Positions 1-11,063 are shown, counted from the stretch's first letter. The stretch is 30,025 nt of DNA from Phlegmacium glaucopus (GCA_015039465.1 MU130446.1:1-30025), one strand, 5' to 3'. Translations and numbers: made by a program. Notes: generated by a model from the letters alone, not told the origin.

Positions 1-41
1 CAGTTCCTCTATCTCTAAATACATATCATCAATTACTTCTC

Positions 42-68
42 GTTTTCTGATCCTTCGGATCAGAAAAC
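42..68. repeat. perfect 12-bp inverted repeat (hairpin)
   Basis: Arms gttttctgatcc (42-53) and ggatcagaaaac (57-68) pair perfectly across a 3-nt loop. The hairpin lies just beyond the point (about 71-115) where the Helitron Rep frame loses similarity and stops. On the minus strand a different frame stays open from about position 117 through the hairpin to the left edge, so other sequence may join here. It could be an insertion junction or the end of a small element. No Helitron-type CTRR end follows it on the minus strand. Confidence 0.75.
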
Positions 69-70
69 AC

Positions 71-3000
71 TTAATAAACATAATCTTTTTCGACCGCATA
101 GACATACAAAACCACAGCTTTGATTGCTGTTCCTGAAGAAAGACTTGTTATGTCAGTATTACAGTGGTAAATATATGTTACAATTGGTGTAAATTTATTA
201 ATCCATGGCTCACTCTTTTTGAGATGAATTGCACCAGTATCATCAATAAGTGATTCTTTAATAATAGGTCTTGGAAAGTGGGCTTTACATCTATTCCACT
301 TATTATCTCTGCACCCAGCAAATCCTTTATTTTTTCGACTGGTCCCATCTTTTTTCTGGCCTTTTTCACAACTATGTACATTGGATTTTAGTATCAAGTC
401 ATCAACTACACTTTTGAATTTCTGCCACCAAGTAGAGCTTTCCAAACAGGCTTTACATTTTTGATCAACTGTCTCATGTGTTTTTTTACATTTTGGTGGA
501 GGTAATTCAGGGATGGTTTGAGTAGGATCACAATAATCTTCAAGCTTTGAATTTTCTGAGACTTTCTTAACAACATCTTCCTGACTTCCAGTTTGAAAAT
601 CACCTGTGTGGCAACTTTCAAGGTAATCAATTACTTTCTTTTGCCACTTAGAATTGTTATCAAGAATCTTACTTCTCATTTCTTTTGGATTTAAACATCC
701 TTAAATCCAAATCAACATATGTAAATGCAAAGTTAAACGACCTTGCTGCTCAACTGTGCCATAATGTGCCTCAGTTTCACCATAGAGACCACGGTGGTTA
801 GCATCAACCCCTAGCACATCTGCAATGAAGCTTTCAACAATGAAATGGAAGAAACAAGCACCTGCAACAGGATTTTGGCAGACCAATCTTACTCTTTGGT
901 CATAAGGTAAAAAATTTAGTTTAAATTCCTTCTTTGTATCTGCAAAGTAAATGCATATTGGGTGTTGAATATCAGCTGGTGATAATGTGATATACCAAGA
1001 TGGTGCACCAATATAGTTGATCAATGACCAGATTTCATTCCGCATATATTTCTTGCTTGTTATTGAGCCATGCATTCTACCAGCAACATGGTCAAGATCT
1101 TTGATTACTTGGAAGCAAGCCTTTTCTGCATCTGATTCAGGGTGAAAATGTTCACCTTTTTCCATCTTTTGAACTAGGTCACTCAAAACATTCTGATTTA
1201 AGTTCAATAAGCATTGAGTAATATCTCCAAATCGGCAATGATCAACTAATAAAAAACTTTGTGCAGTACTTGCTTTTGTTTGCTCATGACAGAAAGCCAC
1301 AAATGGGAAATTTATATCAACCTGAAATCTTTTATCATGATACATCAATAAATGTTGCTTATGAGCTTTGTCTGAAATGTTTGTAGATCCAATTCCCCCT
1401 AATCCATAAGGAAATAACCAAGGAAACCATTTGTGGATATAATTGTGGATTATTCCACATTGATTCAAATTTATCACTATGCCCAACAGCAAGCATTTTA
1501 CCTCCACTATTTAAGTGTCGAATAGCCATTGCCTTGATTGCATTTGTTGACATAGTGTTCAATGCTTCACCAGTAAGACCATGTACTGTGAAAGGACAAT
1601 CTCCTTCTTCTGCTCCATCATCAACCTCATTATCAAAACACTAGTTCCTTCTGCAACCTTATTAGTTATTGCTTCACAATATTCAATAGAAACAGGAGGT
1701 GAGTCTTCTTTATATTGATTCAAATTATCAATAGATATCTCTATGTCAGCATAGTCAGAGTGATTTAATTTTAGCCACTTCAAAGCATTTGCAACATGGT
1801 TTCTACGTACAAGAAATGGTGTTCAGTTCAAATCTTCTTGTGTAGGCTTGCAAGGGCCTGTGAATAAAATGGCTAGAACATCATCCATGTCTTCACGTGG
1901 TGGTGGGAGAATATTATAAATTTTAGGAACAGGTGATTCAAATGCAACAACATTTACTTTCATTTTTCGCATTCCAGATGCAAGTTTGACATATGAACAA
2001 GTGTGGCGTACTTTTGCAATTAGAAGCTTTTCAACAAAGCAAAGACATTTTAATTCTTCTGGTACTTTTCCCAGCCATAATCCATTTGCAAGTGCAAGAT
2101 GTGGCACTTTGCCTTTCCTTATGGTACCTCGACAATTATCACATACATGACTACATGAATAATCCAGTACAGGACCTGTATACTCATGTGCAAGGCAGCT
2201 TTCTTCTTTCCGCTCAATCCATGTAACACCTGATGAGGACAGAACATGAGGGAGATTTTTAATATTTTTCAAACGACTTAGATTTTTCAATGGTTTGAGC
2301 TCACCACATACTGCACATCCTGCTTCTTCAAAGTTTTTAGGTAGCATCCTGTTACAAGCACTGGAAAGGATTGTGTGAGCAAGATTGTCATCCATAGCTT
2401 TTGGTGGAAATTCTGTAACTGATTCAGCTTCATTTTTACTGTGACTTTTTGGTATTTTAGGGCTTGATGCTGACTTCTTTTGGACCTTTCCTTCTCTTAC
2501 TTTACTCAAGTTTCGATGCTTCACTGATCTATCATGAGACATCTGTGCAGCATTTTTCTTCAGAGAAAAAATTGTTAAATGTGTGGAACACAAAAGACAG
2601 GAATGGTTTTCAGTACATGCTCTGAGATGAGCAGCATTGCAGCGTAAACCACCAGATATTCCATGCATGGAGGCAATTTTCCTTGCTTTTGTTAAGGGTA
2701 GAATTTCAAAAAGAAAAGTTATTGGGATATTGGTGTGAATATATTCAACTTCAGGATAAGCTAATACTCCAACATTGTCAACATGGTCTACATATTTAAA
2801 TTCAGAGGAAGCATCAAATTTTGACTTTTCAGTACTAAAGTATGGTTCAAGAAATTCATAAGAAAATATAGGAGGAGGGGATCCACCATACTGACATTTT
2901 TTTTTTGGGAGTTTGGGTGTCTTGTTTTCTTCCTGTGGAGCCAGTACTGCAAAATTGGTTGGTGAATAAAATTTCCTGCTATTTTTGAAACGGCCCAATG

Positions 3001-3628
3001 ATTGTAATTTATGGTATTGTTTAGGAGAGAAATAAAGGGAAAATTTGTACATCAAGATTGATGGACAGAAGTAAAAATCAGAGGTATACCTTGTCATCAT
3101 AAGCTTCATTACTGCAGCAATGAAATCATGCTTATGGTAAGTATTACAGCCAAGAAACAAATGCATGACCTGGAAGGCTATTTTTATTTTAAGTGAAGTA
3201 ATATGCCGTTCTATTAGTAGGTTAAGCATCTGAATTACCATACAATTCAGAAAGGGTTGGTAGAAGTCATGAAATTGTTGAAATGTAAAGACAATTTGGC
3301 CTTTGACATTGACCTTCAACAACTTTACCATGAAACATCTAATCATACTTGGGATATGACATCTCAAATTAGTATCAAAAGTCATTGTCATTATTTTATA
3401 CTGTGGATAGAAAGAAGTATAGGAACACATTTCATAGGAAAGTGCAGGTATGTAAATACTTTGAACATGGGTCAAAGCAGGACCATCCAAATGGACCTCC
3501 CAAGTGCTTGTCTCAACTGAATCCCAAGGGATGGACATAGCATCTAAGGCTAAGCAGGAATCAAAAGGAGAACTCATCAGTAACATCAATGGAAAATAAG
3601 TTATATGACATACAGTTGATCCACACAT
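71..3628 (-). pseudogene. Helitron Rep/helicase-like protein, N-terminal and Rep part, degraded
   Basis: This is the rolling-circle replication initiator part of an agaricomycete Helitron. On the minus strand the order is: a poorly conserved N-terminal stretch (about 3628-2900); a Cys-rich segment with CAVCGELK and CDNCRG (about 2340-2120), as in the DUF6570 region of Helitron proteins; then the Helitron_like_N Rep domain. The Rep domain includes the FPWLFPYGLGG block (about 1430-1395) and the HUH motif HLHML (719-727 carries HLH). The tail contains the family-like CKAHFPRPIIKESLIDD block. Lesions seen: TGA at 1823-1825, probably from CGA; loss of one T near 1636; an extra G near 1427; TAA at 701-703 directly after the HUH block; loss of similarity after about 115. 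The tyrosine region is not recognisable and no helicase is present. The element is a non-functional relic or a sheared copy. Confidence 0.85.
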
Positions 3629-4815
3629 CCAAGGCAGTCAAAAAAGAAAAAAAGGGTGTCCCAGACACTGTAGTGTTTAGCACAGGTGTAGCAGGGGGAA
3701 CATATATCCCATGTAAGGTCACTACATACATTCACAACATTAGCGGAAATAGTCAATGAAAATTGGTTAAAAACATACCACTAGTCCTTGACTGGGCGTT
3801 TAGCGCAGGTGCAGTGAGGGGAATATATATCACTACATACATTCACAATGTTAGCACAAATAGTCAATGAAAATTGGTGAAAAAAAAACATACCACTAGT
3901 CCTTGACTGGGCATTTAGCGCAGGCGCAGTGGGGAGAACATATATCCCACATATGGTCACTGCATACATTGGCAATGTTAGCAAAAAAAGTCAATGAAAA
4001 TAGATGAACAAACAAGCGTACAGGTAGTTGTTGTGTGGGCGTTTAGCACAGGTGCAGCAGGGGGAACATACATCCCATGTATTGTCACTGCATACATTGG
4101 CAACATTAGAAAAAAAAGTCAATGAAAATTAGTAATAATAAAAACATACCGCTAGTTGGCGTGGGTGCAGCGGGGGGAACACATATCTCATGTATCGTCA
4201 CTGTGTACATTGGCAACGTTAGCAAAAAAAAGTCAATCAAAATTAATAATCAAAAGAAACATACAGCTAGTTGGTGCGGGTGCAGCAGAGGGAACACGTA
4301 TCCCATGTATCGTCACTGCATACATTGGCAATGTTAGCAAAAAAAAGTCAATGAAAATTAATAATAATAAAAAATGTACAGCTAGTTGGTGTGGGTGCAG
4401 CAGGGGGAACACATATCCCATGTATTGTCACTGCATACATTGGCAACATTAGCAAAAAAAAGTCAATGAAATAGACACAAAATATACCCTTAGTTCCAAA
4501 ATCCAGCCCAGTAAAAGCTGACAGAGAGGATATCTCTGTGATTTCAGTGCCCGAATCTATGGAGTTGCATTGATAAGCATATGCATGAGTAAAATGGAAC
4601 ATACCATTGGGTCTGAGGTTCAGCCAGGTCAGATGGGATGGGGGAAGCCCGGGAAGGGTAACCGCATACAAGACAGAGCAGGTTTGTTGAACCAGTTTAA
4701 AAGGGGAGGATTGACTTTGTTGTCTCAGGTGTATATCAGACAGGTTCTGTAGTGCAGATGATAGGAGAAAAAGTGAACTCAAGATCAACATGGCAAGGAT
4801 GTAGAAAGTTGTCAT
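3561..4815 (-). CDS. predicted small protein with seven tandemly duplicated exons, unrecognised family
   Basis: I do not recognise this protein. The model starts at ATG 4813-4815. Its first about 22 residues (MTTFYILAMLILSSLFLLSS, then AL) look like a signal peptide. Exons run 4815-4605, 4556-4488, then seven repeat exons: 4380-4430, 4265-4315, 4150-4200, 4022-4087, 3894-3959, 3779-3832 and a terminal one from 3721 to the stop at 3561-3563. Repeat exons measure 51, 51, 51, 66, 66 and 54 nt, all multiples of three, and join in the same phase. They give repeats such as LTIHGICVPPAAPTPTS. All introns begin GT and end AG. The seven cassette introns (57-64 nt) carry CTAAC or CTAAT about 18 nt before the acceptor. 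The spliced total is 777 coding nt, 259 aa. The terminal exon overlaps the start of the Helitron frame (3628) in another frame. It could instead be a non-coding minisatellite; expression is unproven. Confidence 0.45.
3676..4490. repeat. tandem array of seven units of about 105-130 bp
   Basis: Seven diverged head-to-tail copies. Each has an exon-like core (minus strand TGACAATACATGGGA and variants) followed by an AT-rich spacer containing, on the plus strand, ttagcaaaaaaagtcaatga. Copies fall into two subtypes. The three to the right (4150-4430) end their core in CTAGC. The four to the left carry a 15-nt longer core containing GCTAAAC/GCTAAAT; one of these (3779-3832) also lacks 12 nt. On the minus strand the units coincide with exon-intron cassettes (see the overlapping gene). 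Confidence 0.9.
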
Positions 4816-5007
4816 TGAAGAACATCAAATGAAAAACGAACAACAAAAAAGGGTGGAGTTGAATCTGATCGTGAGAATTGGTTCAATGTTTGTGCGGGTT
4901 TAGGCAGACAGGATTTGTATATGAAAAATGTGAACATTCAAACATCCATTGATTGTCACTAAGTACTAAGTGCTAAGCCCTGGATAACATTTGTTGGACG
5001 TGTGGCT
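4816..5007. other. short intergenic stretch
   Basis: No gene is visible. It separates the tandem-exon gene from the broken end of the NLR pseudogene. The text aagtactaagtgctaag lies at about 4960-4978, close to the point where NLR homology ends. Confidence 0.5.
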
Positions 5008-7082
5008 CTGTACCCGCCTGCCCGAACAGAACGAGTGCGTGCTTTGAACCGAGATTGTCCACCCACTTAACGATGTAGTCCAAGAAGTCTGTACGTGTCC
5101 CCCATCTCTTGATGCCGGAAGGTTTGTAAGGAATTTCCTTCATTTTTTCATCGAGGTCTACATGCTGGTTGTCAGATTGATGATCCTCAAAACAATCAGG
5201 ACTACATACTGAGATCTGATATTTGCTTCGACAATGTGTCCACATGGTCCAGAATTTGAAGCACTTTGATCTCTGTGGTAACAGTAGCATGATCCAAGAA
5301 AGCCTTTCGGAGTTGAACAAACTTGTCGCAAAGCCTAGCTATTTTATCGTCACCTGGGCCACCGATATTCTTCAGCCACCGCTTCCCTACAAATCACATA
5401 TTTACAATGTCCAATGAAACAGAAGTCAACGACATACAGAAGTGCATGTCCTTTGCATACGACTGGATGAAGTCGCCGCAATGGCAAACGTGCTGCAGCA
5501 TGAGTTGAAGAATATCCACTTGCTTGCTATGTGACTCGATGTTTTTCAAAGGATGTGCCTCTTGCGTAAGATCAAACACATCATGTATAGTGGTAAGTAG
5601 AGCTTGGATGTTCTCGTCACGCTGTACCTGGCTCAAAAAAGTCTGACCAGGATCACCAGAAGATCAGTGTTTTCATCTGACAATAAAGCAGTCAGATCCA
5701 CCTGGGGAATCACTGAGAGTACACCCCATGCCATCTTCGCGTAAGGGTTGAGCTAACAAGCAGAAGTCAGCTCAGTTGAGAATAGATACAAAGAGTAATA
5801 GACATACTGCTGCAACTGTGCTTAGCATGTCCATCACCCACTTGACTCTTCCAACAGCCCTTTCCCAGGTAGTATAAAGGTTCATCGCCCCCATAGCGTC
5901 GTTGGCGCCAGAGAGCATTCTCAGGCAACATCTCCACCAGGCCCTTCATCAGCCATGCATCAGGTTCAGGGGTACCAGCAATTGTGGGTGATGTGGGTTC
6001 TGTCGAGTTTGGGGCCACAGAACTATCTGCAGTTGGTTCTGTGGCAAAAGAGTTGTGGGTCGCCGTTGAACTTGAGTTCACTGACAAGTTGGTCGTTAAG
6101 TAGAGTGTTACCGGTTGCGCAGTATCGGCGTTACTGATAGCGAAAGAAATTTCTACATATGGATGGTCAATCCATTAAACAAGCAAGGTTTCTAACCAAA
6201 GATGAACCATTTTTGGATTCAAGAGGTATCTCATGGGTCCCGATAAGGAGGCTTTTGGCTAGTATACTTCGCCTAGCATAAAGAGATAATGCAATATGGG
6301 AAGACGGAAGTACAGCACTGCAGCAGTCTCTCAGTTGAAGAATCAAATTGCAAGCAGAGGATTGTCATACAAGGCGTCAAGTCTCTCGTTCCACTCCACA
6401 GCCTGTTCCACACTACAAATAGCGCATCTGGCTTATATGAGTCATTTAAGACGATGTGACAACAGCTGTCCAAAAGATTAAAAGCCTTTCGGATATGTGG
6501 CTCTGGACTGCTGGCGATGAGAAGGATGAGTGGGAATTTGATGCAACAAAGAGCTGTTGAGAGTATATGGATAATGGAGCATTGAATTGAAGGACCATGA
6601 CATTCGTCAAGGCCGTCAATTACGATGAGCCTTGGCCATATTTTCACATCACTAGGACAGACAGTGGCATATGCCTTCTGCAAAGGCCGGATGATGAGCC
6701 TCTCTATTTGAGCCTCCAGAGACTTGTTAATTATTTCAGGGTCATTTTGGACCACAGATTCAATGTACGTTTGGGTTGCTGGTATGGAAAGTGCAAGCTG
6801 ATATGCGATTGAAAAAATCAGGTGTTTCTCGTTATTTCGGGATGGGATTGTAGTAGTGAAGTTGTTATTGTTCCATTGGTCACAGTAACATAGAAATGCC
6901 TCTTCTTGCCCCAGAGGGTCTTGAGATGAGGAAGCTTGTGCGTTCGGAGGACTGACAGGAAATATATTTGAGAGTGGGTCACCAAGTTAGGATTCAGGTA
7001 ACTTACCAGTAACCTTGAGCCAGGAATTGTCTGGCTGGAGCCCAATCTGGCCGCTGGGTAAGAAGCGATTTGAGATCCGCCG
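5008..7082 (-). pseudogene. C2-NACHT NLR-type protein, truncated at Walker A and internally disrupted
   Basis: Fungal NLRs are cytosolic STAND ATPases used in self/non-self recognition. Minus-strand order: first half of a C2-like domain (7082-about 6850, SWLKV then LRTHKLPHLKTLWGKKRHF across an intron with GTAAGT donor); an inserted NACHT block (see separate entry); second half of C2 (about 6410-6190: VEWNERLDA, SSHIALSLYARR, LLIGTHEIPLESKN); an S/T/P-rich linker (6087-5950); AMNLYTTWERAVGRVKWVMD (about 5895-5830, after a frame change near 5910); an alpha-helical Goodbye-like N-terminal region (about 5755-5450: LNPYAKMAWG, DENIQALLTTIHDVF, YAKDMHF); and a pre-NACHT segment (5360-5010) ending in VLFGQAGT. 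The canonical GxGKS cannot be completed, because similarity stops there and the frame ends after about 12 unrelated residues. No start codon is found upstream of 7082; a TAA precedes the frame. It cannot make a working NLR. Confidence 0.8.
6412..6850 (-). other. NACHT-domain fragment inserted in the C2 coding region
   Basis: About 145 codons, uninterrupted on the minus strand, match the part of a fungal NACHT domain just downstream of the P-loop. They run from SRNNEKHLIF and IAYQLALSIPATQTYIESVV, through Walker B RLIVIDGLDECHG, to LLIASSPEPHIRKAF and VLNDSYKPDA. The usual SRPEPHIR arginine is Ser here. The block is flanked on both sides by C2 sequence that would otherwise be continuous (VTVTNGT on one side, EQAVEWNERLDA on the other). 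It lies in the same orientation as the host pseudogene. It has no visible terminal repeats or target-site duplication, so it looks like copied or moved gene DNA and not a transposon. Confidence 0.75.
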
Positions 7083-7285
7083 TTACAACAAAATGGCGAG
7101 ATTGATGCACCTTATTGCAGCTGGGGAAGAGCTTGAGTAATTGATAGAAAATAATAGGTGCAAGTAACGTAGATTTCAACATATGGTTTCAGATTTTCTT
7201 ATTAGTATGTTCAACGTTCAATGTTCGACATTCAAACAACTTCAATAAATTGATTTTAAACACTGTTTACTGTATATTACACTGC

Positions 7286-10192
7286 TCAGTCAGTTTGTGA
7301 CATGTCAAGATAACCGTGGAACAGAACAAATTGAACATTCAATGCTAAGACCTTCCTCCCATCTCCAACAAACGAACCAACAGTATGCACAACAGTAACA
7401 AGGGAGTTTCCAGGGAGGTCCCTTGGAAGACCGTTGAGTTCAAATTGCGGAAGGCTTCTAAGACTGTCGAAATCTTCCTTTTTGAAGGAAAATGACGATC
7501 CACGAAGATCATATATGGGAACTTTGGAAAAACATGTAAACAAAAAACAATTTTGAAAAAACCTACTCACCATGCTCTCCAAATGACAAGAATGTAGGGA
7601 ATGGCTTCGAATACCATCCAACGGAAGTAACAGGAGCAGCACATTTTACAAAAAATTTGCTCTTCACCGAAGGAGTACCAGGTTCACCTACAACGAAACA
7701 CAAGAGGAATGACATTGTATTCAGGAAAGTCGATAAATGGGGTAATGCACTTTGATTGGCAGACTCAGACATCGCACCATCCTTTCTGGTGCTGAAAGTA
7801 AGATAGCTAGAATCATAGATAGGCCCATGTATTGGTTTGGACCCAAGCTTGAAACCGATGTAGGAAATATATCTCTCATATTCCGCAAGGATTGGAATGA
7901 TGCTGATAGATTTTGAATCTGCGGTACCTTCACGGGTGGATACCTTGGGTATGACGAGGTTACAGGAGACAACACCGCCTGTCAATAACGAAACGGCAAG
8001 GTTCTTCTGTCCTTGGATAGTGAGGCCTTTAAACTTATTCTCGACAGCACCCAGATCCACGCGTGCAAAGTTGACAAAGGGGCCAAATTTTTTGAAACAG
8101 ACAGCAGGCAGGAAGGTTCTATAGCCAGATTAGAATACAAAAAAAAAACTTTGAAAAAGAATGAACAACTACGTACTTTGCAATACTCTCATCAAGGCTT
8201 TCATATAGGACATCAGAGGCCAACATATAGCTTTCGTTCTGTTGGACCTTGTCGGAATAAGGAAGGAGTTCAAATGTACTGAGAACAAAATGTGTTAGAA
8301 AAATATGGAGGAGTGAAGAAGACGTACAGCAATGGTTCAAGATCTTTAGGCATTTCAGTCATGTCATGTCTGCAAGATGAAAATAGTAAGCACAAAGCGT
8401 AGAATGAAAACAATTTCCTTATGAAGACCCAGCATCTTCAATATCCCAAGGTGGGCTCTTCACCGCTGCCAACATTGACTTGACTGCCTTGGTGGCCTTT
8501 GATGGGAGCTTGTCTTCAGTTGGAGGGCTATTTTATGTAAGTTGTTATACACAGGCTAAGTCAGAGCATGATGTACCTGTTTTTGATCTTCACCATAGGT
8601 TTGTGCGAACCTGGCAAGGTCCTGCTGAAAATGTGACGGGGAAGCCCATCTTTGCTTCCATCATCAGAAGCTGCATTGGATTTGGGGCTAGTAGGTTGTG
8701 GAAGATGCATAGGCATTCTAGGAAACACGAAGCTTGAATCATGGAAAGTGAGGATTTTAGGGGAAATACTCACCCAGCGTGGGGCTTGTGGGTCTTTCGG
8801 GGAGGGGTAGCTACGATTGGCTCTGACATGGTGACTGTTTTCTTGAGAGATGGCTTTTTCATAATGGTCGGCTTCTTTTGGGATAGTGGTTCTGAGTCTT
8901 CTTCCGAAGAAACAATAACAACTGTCTGCTTCGTCTTTGTATTCTTGCTAAGCATAGGCTTCTTTTGGGACAGTGGAAGTCTGGATTTGTGAGATTAAAT
9001 ATAATACAATAAGTGATGAAAGCTGTCTCACATTGCATCAGGTTCAGAGTCAGAGACAACAATAGGTGCATTATGGGAAGATGGCCTAGTGGCCTTCGCC
9101 AGGGTTTTGGTTGAATGGAGCCTTGAGAAGAGAATGAGTGAATGTCACAACTGGCAAACGGCAAACTTACCGCTTTGCTTTTGGGGTTGGTTCATGATTG
9201 TCTTCCTCAGAAGAAGTCACTGGAGGAGTTGCATCTGTTTTCCATTTCTTTCCTTTGTGAGAGTGGCTGATTGAGGAAGGTAGAGAAGTGGCAGCAGAGA
9301 TAGATGTGGAGGTCTTTTTAGTAGTGGTAGCCAATCTAAGGGAGAAAAGAATCAATCAAGCAGTCATGCATATTCAAACAAACAAAGCAACACAAAGTTG
9401 CCACAACGAGACTTACATTTTCTCATTGTCAGAAGTCTTGTCTTTGGGGGCATTGGACATATAGACAGCCTTGGCAGAAGGCTTGCGACTACATTCAAAA
9501 TATTAGAGTAGTGGAAATGAGTAATACCATTGACGTACCTCCTCTTCTCTTTGGAAATATCCAGTGGGGGCTCAAGGTCATGATCACCCTTTGAATGTCC
9601 CTCGGAAGGAGAATCAGGCCTGGAAATTTATAAGTAGGCATAGAGTAAACAAAGATTTGACCAACTTAATTGAGCCGAAACTAAGACGCTTTCCAACTGG
9701 GTGTGTCAACTTGGTGGGAGAGCTGCGAAGGATTTGAGAGCATCAGGAACAAAAGTTAAAAAGAGATTTGGAAGAAAACATACCTTACGGATACAGGGGG
9801 CAAGGCATCGTACTCGACAGAACCTGGCATATCTTTCCTTGCCCTTTTCGGAGGAGCCTGAGGGGATATTTCACTGAGGTGATGGGTAAGTCCAACATCA
9901 ACAATGATTGAATGGCTAGAAACGACATACGCAGTGCTGGAATCACCATCACTAGGCGACGCAGCCATCCATTTTTTAGAAGATGCACTGTATGTATGAA
10001 ATCAAGAAAACTGATAGGGAAATAAAAATAAAACGAGACTATACCTGGACATCTGGTGGGTGACTGAGGAAGGAGAGCGACTGGGTGCCTGGCTTCCAGG
10101 TGAAGAACTAGGAAAGGTAAGCAAGAATAAGAACAACCATGACAAAGTGATACACACAAGCGATGGGACCTGGGAGCACATTTATGAGGCAT
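7286..10192 (-). CDS. multi-exon Ser/Lys-rich nuclear-type protein with conserved C-terminal domain, function unknown
   Basis: Likely start ATG 10190-10192 (MPHKCAP). About 13 exons splice cleanly through short introns with GT donors and pyrimidine-AG acceptors. The N-terminal two thirds is low complexity, rich in S, T, P and K: KRARKDMPGS, KKTSTSISAATS, KGKKWKTDA. It holds two stretches shaped like SUMO-interaction motifs, TVVIVSSEEDSE (about 8910-8945) and PIVVSDSEPD (about 9040-9065), and a duplicated LSQKKP. The C-terminal third (8110-7286) is globular: FVNFARVDLGAVENKFKG, NLAVSLLTGGVVSCNLVIPK, GWYSKPFPTFLSF, and a terminal LPGNSLVTVVHTVGSF, VLALNVQFVLFHG. All frames join without stops, so the gene looks intact. 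From memory the C-terminal pattern resembles proteins that recur in many copies in agaricomycete genomes, but I cannot name the family. It is divergently arranged with the gene at 11064. Confidence 0.7.
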
Positions 10193-11063
10193 GGATATGA
10201 GGAATTTAAGCAAGTGGGATGTTGATGGCGATAATGTTAAGCAAGTGGGACATTGATGGTGATAATGTTCAGGATTGCAGGTCTTATAATAAAAAAAAGA
10301 GGGGTGCGAGAACTTGGAATAGAAGAGAAATTAAGTTAGCATCAGGATACTTCGTAGAAACAGGGAGGAAGAATACATTGGAAGAAAAGATGAGTCAAAA
10401 TGGCCTCTGTTTGACATCCCTTGGTGGCCAGTGCAGCACAGAGACGGAAGTTACTTATCAAAGTGTTGAGAGCGGATGGTCCAAGACATGGATATTAATT
10501 GCCTGGTTTCTGGAGACCTGCTTTTCCAAATTTGCGCTCCAATGTTTTACTGTATACAAGAGAGAGAGAGCGTAGTACAAGATTTGACAGCATCGACAAT
10601 GTTCACAGAAGTGGAATCATATCATAAAGACAGAATCAAGCAAATGAACATCAACATAGCTGTTTTATATCCACTGACATAATTACAACTATTACATATA
10701 GAACTTTTTGTAGATAGACAACTAAGTACATATCCAGCCCATCTGTCATAGCATTTGTTGCACAATAATCCAAAGAATTTTTTCAAAAAAAGGAAGATGG
10801 ACAGGATGACCCAATATGGGCATCCGCAAATAGGAAAGACAACTCTGATAAGTTGGGGGTATTCGGCCTGGGTCATATGAATCGCATTATTAGTATCACA
10901 ATCTTGTCAACCATGGACCCCTTGTACAGCAAAGAAAAAGTGAGTAAGCACACAAGTTTTAGGTGATCAAAATCCATCATGTCATTGATCCTCAGTCAAA
11001 GCGCTTAAAAAAGCAACTCAAGAACGGATGACAAATATTCATAGCAGGCTTCAGATTGTCAAG
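10193..11063. other. divergent intergenic region
   Basis: About 870 bp between two divergent genes, probably holding both promoters and 5' leaders. It contains a 31-bp tandem duplication at 10208-10269. Short open frames here (10219-10575 plus, 10622-10876 minus) are low in coding character and have no recognisable domain. Confidence 0.6.
10208..10269. repeat. 31-bp tandem duplication
   Basis: Two adjacent copies beginning aagcaagtgggat and aagcaagtgggac and ending gataatgtt. They differ at only a few positions. They start 16 bp upstream of the likely start codon of the minus-strand gene. Confidence 0.85.

Noticed and set aside
2880..3628. treating the N-terminal 250 codons of the Helitron frame as a separate gene
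   Set aside because: It is open in the same frame as the conserved Helitron part and has no independent start context; it is kept as the poorly conserved N terminus, with low certainty.
3676..4490. CRISPR-like array
   Set aside because: The units are diverged head-to-tail copies without unique spacers, and the genome is eukaryotic.
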